Source: Pirellulaceae bacterium (GTDB lineage: Bacteria > Planctomycetota > Planctomycetia > Pirellulales > Pirellulaceae). From it: a stretch of 64,000 nt of DNA. This document shows, one piece after another, positions 40,622-48,185 of this stretch. Made by a program: the position numbers and the translations under genes. The DNA is taken from positions 35,653 to 99,652 of the forward strand of contig JAHDXO010000012.1 of assembly GCA_023382975.1 (NCBI GenBank), written 5' to 3'. The notes below the pieces were generated by a model that searched no databases, was not told the DNA's origin, and saw only the letters and a list, made by a program, of their open reading frames with translations. Every line of letters begins with the position of its first letter. The first letter of the stretch is position 1.

Positions 40622-41116
40622 ATGAAAGCGATCGGAGAGTCAGCGATCGCGGAGATGTGCCGGGAAATGACCTGTTCCCGTTCGCTGTCGGCGGCCATGG
40701 ATTACCTGGAGGCGCATCAGCCGGAGGTGCTTCACTATCTCATGATGACCTTCGATGACGGGCGCATCGAAGCCGGGATGAAGGCTTGTCAACTCGGCTG
40801 GTGTGTCTACCGCGCGTTCGAGCTGGAAGGCGAGGGACCAATCCCCCGCATCACCGTGCGCGAGCTGGCCGCCAAAGCGGATGCAAACCAGAATCTGCTG
40901 CGGGGCACGAGCAGCGCGACTCTTCCCGAATTCCTCGAAGTGATGTCACTGGAAATGGCCGCGCAGCCGTTGCTGATGCAGTTTCTCCGGCAGATGTTGG
41001 CAGCGGGCCTCAGCATCGACCTGGAACGAAATCGGCAACTTGTTCCCGACTTGGTCGCGATCTTCCTGGCCGTCAAGACGGTTGTTGATACACTCGACGC
41101 CGCCACGAATGGCTGA
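40622..41116 (+). CDS. Protein of unknown function, probably helical
   Basis: 164 residues; a purine-rich AAGGATGAG lies close upstream of the ATG. No signal peptide, membrane helix or family motif. The sequence is mostly amphipathic helix (MDYLEAHQPEVLHYLMMTFD, PEFLEVMSLEMAAQPLLMQF, LVPDLVAIFLAVKTVVDTLD) with two Cys in the middle (KACQLGWCVYRAFE). It stands alone between the transposase remnant and the repeat island, with no obvious partner. Codon use looks like its neighbours'. The frame is supported mainly by its length and composition, so confidence is moderate. Confidence 0.6.
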   Translation: MKAIGESAIAEMCREMTCSRSLSAAMDYLEAHQPEVLHYLMMTFDDGRIEAGMKACQLGWCVYRAFELEGEGPIPRITVRELAAKADANQNLLRGTSSATLPEFLEVMSLEMAAQPLLMQFLRQMLAAGLSIDLERNRQLVPDLVAIFLAVKTVVDTLDAATNG

Positions 41117-41260
41117 AACCAAAGGATGCACCGAATCCGGATCGCCGTGGTCGGCCTGTTCATGGGGACGGGCCGCCGATCGACGACGACGTGTTGGCCA
41201 AGGACGCTTGACCTCCGGTGAAACGTTGATCCTCTGCCGTGGGTGTGTAGGGAAGCTGCG
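41117..41260. other. Intergenic spacer before the repeat island
   Basis: 144 bp with no recognised feature, ending where the first family A' palindrome begins. Confidence 0.4.
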
Positions 41261-41319
41261 CAGAAAAAGGGGATAAGTCCCATTTTCCGGAACGGCCCGA
41301 AGGGTGCTCTGCACAAATT
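41261..41319. repeat. REP-like element, family A' (copy 1, right arm damaged)
   Basis: These 59 nt are identical to 41525-41583. The left arm AAAAAGGGGATAAGTCC and loop are intact, but about 10 nt of the right arm (GGACTTATCC) are missing after the loop, so it no longer folds fully. Confidence 0.92.
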
Positions 41320-41332
41320 CCTTTTTCAGCAC

Positions 41333-41493
41333 CGTGAATCCGCTGGCCCCACACCTCGGCCCTGGTTCCCAAGCGTTCCAGGATCGTGGCCACCTCACGG
41401 TTGACGCGCGCCTTGCCCTGGCGCCACAACCGGCTGGTGTAGTCGATCAGCAGCAGATAACTGCCCAGCGAAAATCCCTCGAGCAGACCTTCC
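41333..41493 (-). pseudogene. Internal fragment of the REP-associated transposase
   Basis: About 160 bp closely match the C-terminal part of the copy at 39405-40043. On the minus strand they read GFSLGSYLLLIDYTSRLWRQ and GKARVNREVATILERLGTRA. The fragment keeps the Gly-Phe frame lost in the larger copy. It lies between two copies of the family A' palindrome. Confidence 0.85.
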
Positions 41494-41524
41494 ACTCTCC
41501 GCGGTCAACCAACCGCGGCCCCCG

Positions 41525-41600
41525 CAGAAAAAGGGGATAAGTCCCATTTTCCGGAACGGCCCGAAGGGTGCTCTGCACAAATTGGACTTATCCCCTTTTT
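41525..41600. repeat. REP-like palindrome, family A' (copy 2, complete)
   Basis: Perfect 17-nt arms AAAAAGGGGATAAGTCC (41528-41544) and its complement (41584-41600) flank a 39-nt loop containing CCGGAACGGCCCGAAGGGTG. The loop core resembles that of the family A element at 22357-22437, while the stem differs. Confidence 0.93.
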
Positions 41601-41684
41601 CAGATCGATTTTATTGTCGGATTCACCGATCCTGGCGCGTTCAATCCAAACGAAGAAATCGAGATCATTTGTTGGGACGTCTGA
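41601..41684 (+). pseudogene. C-terminal remnant of an unidentified gene
   Basis: Directly after the palindrome a plus-strand frame reads QIDFIVGFTDPGAFNPNEEI then EIICWDV and stops at 41682-41684. It looks like the end of a real protein cut off at the palindrome; no start or matching upstream part is present. Weak evidence because it is only 27 codons. Confidence 0.4.
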
Positions 41685-41790
41685 AATTGGATCGCGATCG
41701 ACTAGCCACCGGTTCCGGAGCGGCCGAAAAGCCGGCGGCTAGCGCCTTGCCGCTCACCTGAAAGCCCGACAGCCATTTCTTCGCCGGTCC
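41685..41790. other. Spacer after the repeat island
   Basis: 106 bp before the end of the Nramp-related gene; nothing recognised. Confidence 0.4.
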
Positions 41791-43077
41791 TTACGCCACC
41801 CTCTTCAGCCATTCGAGATAGACCGTGGTTCCCAGTGCTAGAATCGCCACGGCGATGCCGCCTGCGGAGATCAGGATCATTGGCCAGGAGATGCGCCAGC
41901 GGGGCTCTTCGATGTGGCGCAGCACGCAGTACAGGTTGAAACCGTACAGCAGCGGTGCCGCGGTCAGACTGATCAGCGCGGCGGCGGTCACCATCGTGAC
42001 GGGGTTGCCGACGGCGATTAGAATCGCACACGCCAGCAGACTGCTTCCGCAGACGAAGCCAACGTACAAACGCCTTTTCGTCGTCGGCTCCGCCGCCGCG
42101 GGCCACAACGCGGCCCAGCCTTCGGCGAATGACCGCGAGAATCCGTCGATCACGGTGTACGACGTCGAGAACATGGCGAAAAACGCCGTCAGCATAAACA
42201 CGTGGTACATCCAGCGGCCCAGAATGTTCGTATAGGCACTGGAGAGCGACTCGATAAATCCGACGCCTCGCAAAGCCTGGCCGTGGCCCGACAGGTGGAC
42301 TGCGCCCATGACGACGAACATCACCCCGGTACACAGCGAAAGTCCGTATCCGATGCGCATGTCCAGCAGGGCTCGCCGCAACCGGCCTGCGCGCACGGCC
42401 AGAGAAGCCTGCTGCGGGTCTTCGCCCGGTTCGTCGCGGCGAATCTTCTCCAAGGTCCAGAACGAGTGCCACACCGACACGTCGATGCCGGTCGGCATCC
42501 AGGCGAGCATCGTGGCGACCAGCACGATCGAACCCGGCGGCAAACTGGGCACGACCAGCGAAGGCAAGATCTCTGGTCCCGGAAAAATCGGCACGAACGC
42601 CAACACGGTCGCGATGGCCAAGGTTGCCATCATGATCTTGTTCAGATGGTCCAGCCAGGAGAATCCCCCGCCCAAGAGCAACGCAACGATCACTGCGGTC
42701 AGCAGCACCGCGCAGCCCTCGGTGCTGAGTTGCCCGGTCCACGTCCACAGCACGCACCCGGCAATGCTGACGACTCCGGCCAGTACGCCGATCCCCTGCG
42801 CCAGCGTGCTCACCAAGAATATCACCAGCGCCCAACCTCGCGGACCGGGAATCCGCGAGTATCCGTCCAGCAGATGCCGGCCCGTGGCGGCGGCGTAACG
42901 CGGCCCGAATTCAAACGCCGGATACTTCAAGACGTGGCTGAAGACGACCAACCACAGCAATTGGTAGCCAAACAACGCGCCGGCTTGCGGGCTGAACACC
43001 AAATGCGAAGCGCCGATGCTGGTGGCGGCCAGCAAGATGCCCGGTCCCAGCGAGTTCCAAAGTCTGCGAATCGGCAT
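41791..43077 (-). CDS. Nramp-family transporter with altered metal site
   Basis: 428 residues from the ATG at 43077 (MPIRRLWNSLGPGILLAATS); the in-frame start at 43197 adds a polar head without a ribosome site. About 11 membrane helices. The first helix has the Nramp opening LGPGILLAATSIGASHLVFS and AGALFGYQLLWLVVF, but where canonical Nramp has Asp-Pro-Gly-Asn for metal binding this protein has Ile-Gly-Ala-Ser. In helix 6 the usual Met-Pro-His is LAWMPTGIDVSVWHSF. The Met is kept, the other ligands are not. It may carry a different cation or solute than manganese or iron. It is divergent from pntAA. Confidence 0.82.
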   Translation of the reverse strand: MPIRRLWNSLGPGILLAATSIGASHLVFSPQAGALFGYQLLWLVVFSHVLKYPAFEFGPRYAAATGRHLLDGYSRIPGPRGWALVIFLVSTLAQGIGVLAGVVSIAGCVLWTWTGQLSTEGCAVLLTAVIVALLLGGGFSWLDHLNKIMMATLAIATVLAFVPIFPGPEILPSLVVPSLPPGSIVLVATMLAWMPTGIDVSVWHSFWTLEKIRRDEPGEDPQQASLAVRAGRLRRALLDMRIGYGLSLCTGVMFVVMGAVHLSGHGQALRGVGFIESLSSAYTNILGRWMYHVFMLTAFFAMFSTSYTVIDGFSRSFAEGWAALWPAAAEPTTKRRLYVGFVCGSSLLACAILIAVGNPVTMVTAAALISLTAAPLLYGFNLYCVLRHIEEPRWRISWPMILISAGGIAVAILALGTTVYLEWLKRVA

Positions 43078-43289
43078 ACCCTTGCCCTGACCTGAGAAAT
43101 TAGAGGAAGGCTGTGCAACCGGCGGTCTCTCCCGTTCAGCGGAGCATTGTGACAATGGACGTCGATTGGCACAAGCAGAAGCAACACCATGCATCATGGC
43201 ATGGTGGAACTCCTTTGCTCCCCACCGGCGACCGCTGAGCGGTATAATGGCAACCGGAGGAGGTTCCCAGACAACAAGGGAGGTGCATC

Positions 43290-44450
43290 ATGATCATCGG
43301 CGTGCCGAAAGAGATCCTGGAGCAGGAGGGCCGCGTTGCCGCGATCCCCGAGACAGTCCAAGAGTACGTCGCGTTGGGATTCGAGGTGCTGGTCCAAGCG
43401 TCGGCCGGGCAAGCCGCGCTGGTCGAAGACGATGCGTACGTCGCGGCCGGAGCGAGGATCGTCGCGGATCCCCGGGAATTGCTCCGTGCGGCGGATGTGA
43501 TTCTCAAGGTAAAACAGCCTTGGCGAAGTGAAGGTCTTGACTACCACGAAGCCGAAGCGATCCGCGACGGGGCGACCTTAATCGCATTTCTCCATCCCGC
43601 CGCGCCGGTCAATCACGACATGGTCGCGACGTTGGCCAAGCGTAACGTCACTGCGTTCAGCATGGATGCGATTCCCCGCATCTCTCGGGCTCAGCGGATG
43701 GACGCGTTGACGTCGATGAGCACGATTTCGGGCTACAAAGCGATGCTGATCGCCGCGAACCAGTTTCCCAAGTTCATTCCGATGACGGGCACGACGATCG
43801 GTACGGTCAAAGCGGCCAAGATCCTGGTCGTGGGCGCGGGGGTGGTAGGACTGCAAGCCATCGCGACTGCCAAGCGGCTGGGCGGTACGGTCACCGCGGT
43901 CGATACCCGCGAAGAAGCTCGCCAGTCGGCCGCCAGCCTAGGCGCCAAGGTGGCAGGCTTCGAAGCGCCCGCGGAACTGGTCGTTGGGCCGGACGGCCGC
44001 GCGCGGGCACTGCCGGCCGAGTGGCTCGAAAAGGAACGCGCGACGCTGACGCCGCTAGTGCAAGAGTGCGACATCTTGATTCTGGGTGCGCTGGTTCCGG
44101 GCGAAGTCGCGCCGGTGCTGGTGACCGAAGCGATGGTGGCCGGGATGAAACCCGGGTCGATCATCCTGGACGTGGCGGTCGACCAGGGGGGAAACTGCCA
44201 GCTCACGCCCGCCGGCGGCCAGATCGCTTACCGCGGCGTCTCGATCCTGGGACTCTGGAACATCCCCGGCTCGGTTCCTGTTCACGGAAGTTGGTTGTAC
44301 AGTCACAACGTGATGCACTACGTGAAGAACCTGTTCAAGAAGGGGCTCGGGACCATCGACCTGGACGACGAGATCTGCCGCGAGTCGCTGGTCACGCATC
44401 AAGGCCGTATCGTCCACGCGGGTACGCGCAAAGCGATGGGACTGGCCTGA
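43290..44450 (+). CDS. pntAA: NAD(P) transhydrogenase subunit alpha, part 1
   Basis: 386 residues; GGGAGG precedes the ATG. This is the soluble NAD(H)-binding domain I of proton-translocating transhydrogenase, which reduces NADP with NADH using the proton gradient. Motifs: MIIGVPKEILEQEGRVAAIP at the start, ISRAQRMDALTSMSTISGYK (the mobile loop region) and the dinucleotide fold AAKILVVGAGVVGLQAIATA. SVPVHGSWLYSHNVMHYVKN follows near the C-terminus. In E. coli domain I is fused to membrane helices; here, as in Rhodospirillum and others, the alpha subunit is split. pntAB and pntB follow, with a palindrome in the 164-bp spacer. Confidence 0.95.
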   Translation: MIIGVPKEILEQEGRVAAIPETVQEYVALGFEVLVQASAGQAALVEDDAYVAAGARIVADPRELLRAADVILKVKQPWRSEGLDYHEAEAIRDGATLIAFLHPAAPVNHDMVATLAKRNVTAFSMDAIPRISRAQRMDALTSMSTISGYKAMLIAANQFPKFIPMTGTTIGTVKAAKILVVGAGVVGLQAIATAKRLGGTVTAVDTREEARQSAASLGAKVAGFEAPAELVVGPDGRARALPAEWLEKERATLTPLVQECDILILGALVPGEVAPVLVTEAMVAGMKPGSIILDVAVDQGGNCQLTPAGGQIAYRGVSILGLWNIPGSVPVHGSWLYSHNVMHYVKNLFKKGLGTIDLDDEICRESLVTHQGRIVHAGTRKAMGLA

Positions 44451-44492
44451 CGCGGCCATGCGAACGGAGGGATGAAGTCGGAAGGCATTTGT

Positions 44493-44567
44493 TGGAGTTC
44501 ACGCTTCAGCGTGTCCGCGCACGAGTGTACGAACCAACCGAAGCAACATGCTGAAGCATGAACTCCA
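44493..44567. repeat. REP-like palindrome, family B, inside the pnt operon
   Basis: 22-nt arms at 44493-44514 and 44546-44567 (begins TGGAGTTCACGCTTCAGC) match at 20 of 22 positions, the two differences being G-T type, around a 31-nt loop. It lies between pntAA and pntAB. Confidence 0.9.
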
Positions 44568-44614
44568 GCGGGGATGGCGAGCGACCGGAACTTGTTTGTA
44601 AAGGGAGCCTCATC

Positions 44615-44908
44615 ATGGGCGATTTACTGCTGTTGCTCGCGGTATTTATCGCGACGTTTTCGTTGGGCGTCTTGTTGATTCTGCGCGTTCCGCCTCGATT
44701 GCATACGCCGTTGATGTCCATGACCAATGCCGTTTCGGGCATCACGGTGCTCGGTGCGCTGCTGCTGTACGCGGAGGAAATCGGCGGTCTTGCCACGTGC
44801 CTGGCAGCCATCGCGATCGTGGCAGGCGCGTTCAACCTGGTCGGCGGATTTGCCGTGACCGACCGGATGCTCCGGTTCTTTCAGAAGCGAGGCGATCGGC
44901 ATGGTTGA
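44615..44908 (+). CDS. pntAB: NAD(P) transhydrogenase subunit alpha, part 2
   Basis: 97 residues from the ATG at 44615 with AAGGGAG upstream. It forms three membrane helices: LLLLLAVFIATFSLGVLLIL, LMSMTNAVSGITVLGALLLY (holding the conserved SMTNAVSGI) and LATCLAAIAIVAGAFNLVGG, ending in FAVTDRMLRFFQKRG. This is domain II-alpha, which with PntB's helices makes the proton channel. Its last 8 bases overlap the pntB start, indicating translational coupling. Confidence 0.95.
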   Translation: MGDLLLLLAVFIATFSLGVLLILRVPPRLHTPLMSMTNAVSGITVLGALLLYAEEIGGLATCLAAIAIVAGAFNLVGGFAVTDRMLRFFQKRGDRHG

Positions 44909-46343
44909 CCCGTTGAATCTGATTGTCGACCTGTCGGTGCTAGCGATCTTTCTGCTGGGCATCTGGCGGTTCCGCGAGCCCGCATCCGCTCGTTCGGGCA
45001 GCCTGCTGGTCGCGGTGGCCTTGGTTTGCGGTGCGGTGATCGTGCTGTCGCGAAAGCCCCTGCAAGGCCCGGTGCTGGTGCTGATCGCCGTGGCGATCGG
45101 CTCGGCGTCCGGTTGGTTCGCCGCGGGGCGGGTGACCATGACTCGAATTCCCGCGATGGTGGCGTTTCAGAACGGTGCGGGCGGACTGGCCGCCGCGTTG
45201 GTATCGTTCGTCGAACTGACGCGCGAGTCAGTTGCCGACGGAGGGATTGGCAAGACGGCCGGCATTCTCGGCTTAAGCATCGGCGCGATCACATTCTCGG
45301 GCAGCATCATCGCGAGTGGCCGATTGGCCAGTTGGCTGCGGCAATCTCCCACGATTCTCCCGCGGCACGGCGTGATGACGTTGGGTTTGTTGGCGGCCAT
45401 GGTGGTCCATGTCGCATGGAGCGTCATTCGAGACGACGTACCGCCGATCGACCTTGCGACCGGTCTCGCTGTGCTGGGCGTGTTGCTTGGAATCGTGCTG
45501 TCGATCCGAGTTGGCGGAGCCGACATGCCCGTGCTGATCTCGTTCCTGAATGCCTTGTCCGGTCTGGCCGCTGCGTTCTGCGGAGTGGCCGTTGGCAGTC
45601 GTCTGCTGACCGCCTGCGGAGCGACCGTCGCCGCATCCGGTTTCATTTTGACCCACGCGATGTGTCGCGCGATGAACCGCAGTTGGCGATCCGTGCTGCT
45701 TGATTCCGTGCCGACCGCGATGAGCGGAACGGCAGCGTCCGAGGCGACGTCATCCGATCAAGTTCCAGCGGAGAGCAGTGATTCCGCGCCCCCGTCTCGA
45801 GCGACTTCCGATCCGGCCACACCAGAGGTCTCGCCGCTCGAACGTGCCGTGGCAGCGATCGAGGCAGCCCGCAAGGTCATCATCGTCCCCGGCTACGGGA
45901 TGGCGCTGGCCAGCGCTCAACGGCCCGCGGTCCAGTTGGCGGAACACTTGATCAAGACGGGCAAGGTGACGAAATTCGCCATCCATCCGATCGCCGGGCG
46001 AATGCCCGGGCACATGCACGTGCTGTTGGCCGAGGCCGAGGTCGATCCCGACCTGCTCGTCGATCTGGATGATATCAATCCCGAGTTTTCGGATACCGAC
46101 TTGGTCGTGGTCGTCGGAGCGTGCGACGTCGTCAATCCCGCCGCGATCCATGTCGAAGGCACCCCGATCTCCGGCATGCCCGTCCTGGCCGCTCACGAAG
46201 CCAGGCAAGTGTTGATCTGCAACCTCGACCTGCGTCCGGGCTATTCGGGCGTCGACAATCCGCTGTACCATCGTCCGAACGCAATTCACTTGCTGGGCGA
46301 CGCCTGCGAGAACCTCAATCGATTGCTGTCTCATCTGGCGTGA
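44901..46343 (+). CDS. pntB: NAD(P) transhydrogenase subunit beta
   Basis: 480 residues. The N-terminal half is the membrane domain with about nine helices (RIPAMVAFQNGAGGLAAALV; ISFLNALSGLAAAFCGVAVG). The C-terminal half (about 310-480) is the NADP(H)-binding domain III: ARKVIIVPGYGMALASAQRP, IHPIAGRMPGHMHVLLAEAE, DTDLVVVVGACDVVNPAA and GYSGVDNPLYHRPNAIHLLG, all highly conserved. A Ser/Ala/Pro-rich linker (about 275-305) joins the two halves. It is the third gene of the pntAA-pntAB-pntB operon. Confidence 0.97.
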   Translation: MVDPLNLIVDLSVLAIFLLGIWRFREPASARSGSLLVAVALVCGAVIVLSRKPLQGPVLVLIAVAIGSASGWFAAGRVTMTRIPAMVAFQNGAGGLAAALVSFVELTRESVADGGIGKTAGILGLSIGAITFSGSIIASGRLASWLRQSPTILPRHGVMTLGLLAAMVVHVAWSVIRDDVPPIDLATGLAVLGVLLGIVLSIRVGGADMPVLISFLNALSGLAAAFCGVAVGSRLLTACGATVAASGFILTHAMCRAMNRSWRSVLLDSVPTAMSGTAASEATSSDQVPAESSDSAPPSRATSDPATPEVSPLERAVAAIEAARKVIIVPGYGMALASAQRPAVQLAEHLIKTGKVTKFAIHPIAGRMPGHMHVLLAEAEVDPDLLVDLDDINPEFSDTDLVVVVGACDVVNPAAIHVEGTPISGMPVLAAHEARQVLICNLDLRPGYSGVDNPLYHRPNAIHLLGDACENLNRLLSHLA

Positions 46344-46447
46344 ACCGGACGACATCGCACTTTTTTGTTTGCCTTGTTGCCTCGAGTGAAATCCCGTGTA
46401 GATTCACGGAATCCGTCGAGCAATCCTATTGAGAGAAAGGAACCACG

Positions 46448-47896
46448 ATGAGACTCGCCACTTTGCTTCTGTTGCCGGGCTTGGCTCTTTGCTACAGCGG
46501 AACCCTGGCGGCGACGAAGCCGCATATCGTGTTCGTCATGGCTGACGATATGGGCTGGGGGCAGACCGGATACCGAGGCCATCCGCTGCTGCAGACGCCG
46601 CAGCTTGATGCGATGGCGGCGGCCGGGTTGCGGTTCGAGCGGTTCTACGCCGGCGCGCCCGTGTGTTCACCCACTCGAGCCAGCGTGCTGACGGGTCGCG
46701 CCAACGACCGCAGCGGTGTCCTGTCGCACGGCTATGCTCTGCGACAGCAGGAAAAGACGATTGCCCAGGCTCTGAAGCAGGCGGGCTACGTCACCGGCCA
46801 TTTCGGGAAATGGCACTTGAACGGCCTGCGAGGCCCCGGCGCGCCGGTCCTGGCATCGGACGAATATCACCCTGGTCGATTTGGTTTCGACGCTTGGGTT
46901 TCCGTGACGAATTTCTTCGACGTCGATCCGCTGATGAGCCGCAACGGCCAGATCGAAGCGTTCGAGGGCGATTCCTCGGAGATCGCCGTGGCCGAGGCCG
47001 TGAAGTTCCTCGAAGGAAACCAAGCGACCGGCAAGCCCATGTTCGCTGTCATTTGGTACGGCACGCCGCACAGTCCATTCCGGGCGCTGCCCGACGACAA
47101 GAGGCAATTCGAGTCATTGAACGAGAATTCGGCCAACCACCACGGTGAACTGGTCGCCATGGATCGTAGCGTTGGCACCTTGCGGCGGGAACTGCGGCGT
47201 CTGGGCATCGCGGATAACACGCTGCTGGTTTTTTGCAGCGACAACGGCGGGTTGCCCGGCATCACGCCGGAAACCGTCGGCGGTTTGCGAGGCAACAAGG
47301 GCACGGTGTACGAAGGCGGTCTGCGGGTTCCCGGCATCATCGAATGGCCTGCGGTGATCCAGCCCCGAGTGACGGACTTTCCGGCGTGTACGATGGATCT
47401 TTTTCCGACCGTTGCGGACGTCCTCGGTCTGCCGGACGACGTGTTCGTCCGGCCTCTGGACGGGATCAGCCTCAAACCGTTGTTTTCGACTTCGCCTTCC
47501 GAACGCGATAAGCCGATCCCGTTCCGCTACGGTGCCCGCGCCGCGCTGGTGGACAACCGCTACAAGCTGCTGACCAACGACTTGGGCAAAGGCGATTTCC
47601 AACTCTACGATCTGCAGGACGATCCCGCCGAGACCCGCGACATCGGCGGCGAGCAACCCGAACGATTCGAACGGATGAAGCAGCAACTGCTCGCCTGGAA
47701 CGAGTCCGTGGATGCAAGCTTCGCGGGCCGCGACTATCCCGAGGGCCGGCTTGTGCCCCCGGATCCCGAGCCGCGTTCCTGGTACGAAATCCCGGCCTAC
47801 GCGCCGTACCTGCCGCAATGGAAAGACCGCTGGGAATTCAAACCCTATCTCGAACGAGAAAAGAAGGTGAAGAAACCGTCCTCCAAGAAACTGTGA
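46448..47896 (+). CDS. Exported type I sulfatase
   Basis: 482 residues; GAGAAAGGA precedes the ATG. A signal peptide ([18 protein letters not shown]) leads to [20 protein letters not shown] with the calcium-binding Asp pair. The sulfatase signature [15 protein letters not shown] has Cys73, which is converted to formylglycine, followed by [12 protein letters not shown] and the later calcium residues in [13 protein letters not shown]. Members remove sulfate esters from polysaccharides outside the cytoplasm; the substrate is unknown. The C-terminus is Lys-rich ([14 protein letters not shown]). No sulfatase-modifying enzyme is in the window. It follows pntB by 104 bp and is probably a separate unit. 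Confidence 0.95.
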   Translation: MRLATLLLLPGLALCYSGTLAATKPHIVFVMADDMGWGQTGYRGHPLLQTPQLDAMAAAGLRFERFYAGAPVCSPTRASVLTGRANDRSGVLSHGYALRQQEKTIAQALKQAGYVTGHFGKWHLNGLRGPGAPVLASDEYHPGRFGFDAWVSVTNFFDVDPLMSRNGQIEAFEGDSSEIAVAEAVKFLEGNQATGKPMFAVIWYGTPHSPFRALPDDKRQFESLNENSANHHGELVAMDRSVGTLRRELRRLGIADNTLLVFCSDNGGLPGITPETVGGLRGNKGTVYEGGLRVPGIIEWPAVIQPRVTDFPACTMDLFPTVADVLGLPDDVFVRPLDGISLKPLFSTSPSERDKPIPFRYGARAALVDNRYKLLTNDLGKGDFQLYDLQDDPAETRDIGGEQPERFERMKQQLLAWNESVDASFAGRDYPEGRLVPPDPEPRSWYEIPAYAPYLPQWKDRWEFKPYLEREKKVKKPSSKKL

Positions 47897-48185
47897 CGCG
47901 GCGCTGAGGCCGTTTCAAGTGGCAACTGTGCGGACGACAGAACGGTGTGTTGGAATGTGTTGCACGTCCGCGCGGGAAGCGACAACGCGGTCGAACGGCT
48001 GCTGCTCGACGCGTTGACAGCCGGCAGAGAGTCCGAATTGTCTGTTCGATTGCAGCTCCGCATAGTCCAACAATTTGACTACCGGGAATTCCGACTGCAG
48101 GCTGCATTCCCAAAAGGCTGTAGCCGAACACGACGGGCCGCCAATCTCGCTGTTCATCGCCGAGCACCGCGAAGCTGACAACTCG
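47897..48185. other. Intergenic region between convergent genes
   Basis: 289 bp between the sulfatase and the first HzsA-like gene. Several short open frames exist on both strands but none has a ribosome site and recognisable sequence. No terminator hairpin found. Confidence 0.4.

Noticed and set aside
44558..44614. Upstream in-frame extension of pntAB
   Set aside because: It runs through the right arm of the palindrome and lacks a ribosome site; the ATG at 44615 has AAGGGAG and gives the usual length.
47915..48181. Short minus-strand frame between the sulfatase and the HzsA-like gene
   Set aside because: No ribosome site, no family resemblance and equally open frames on the other strand.
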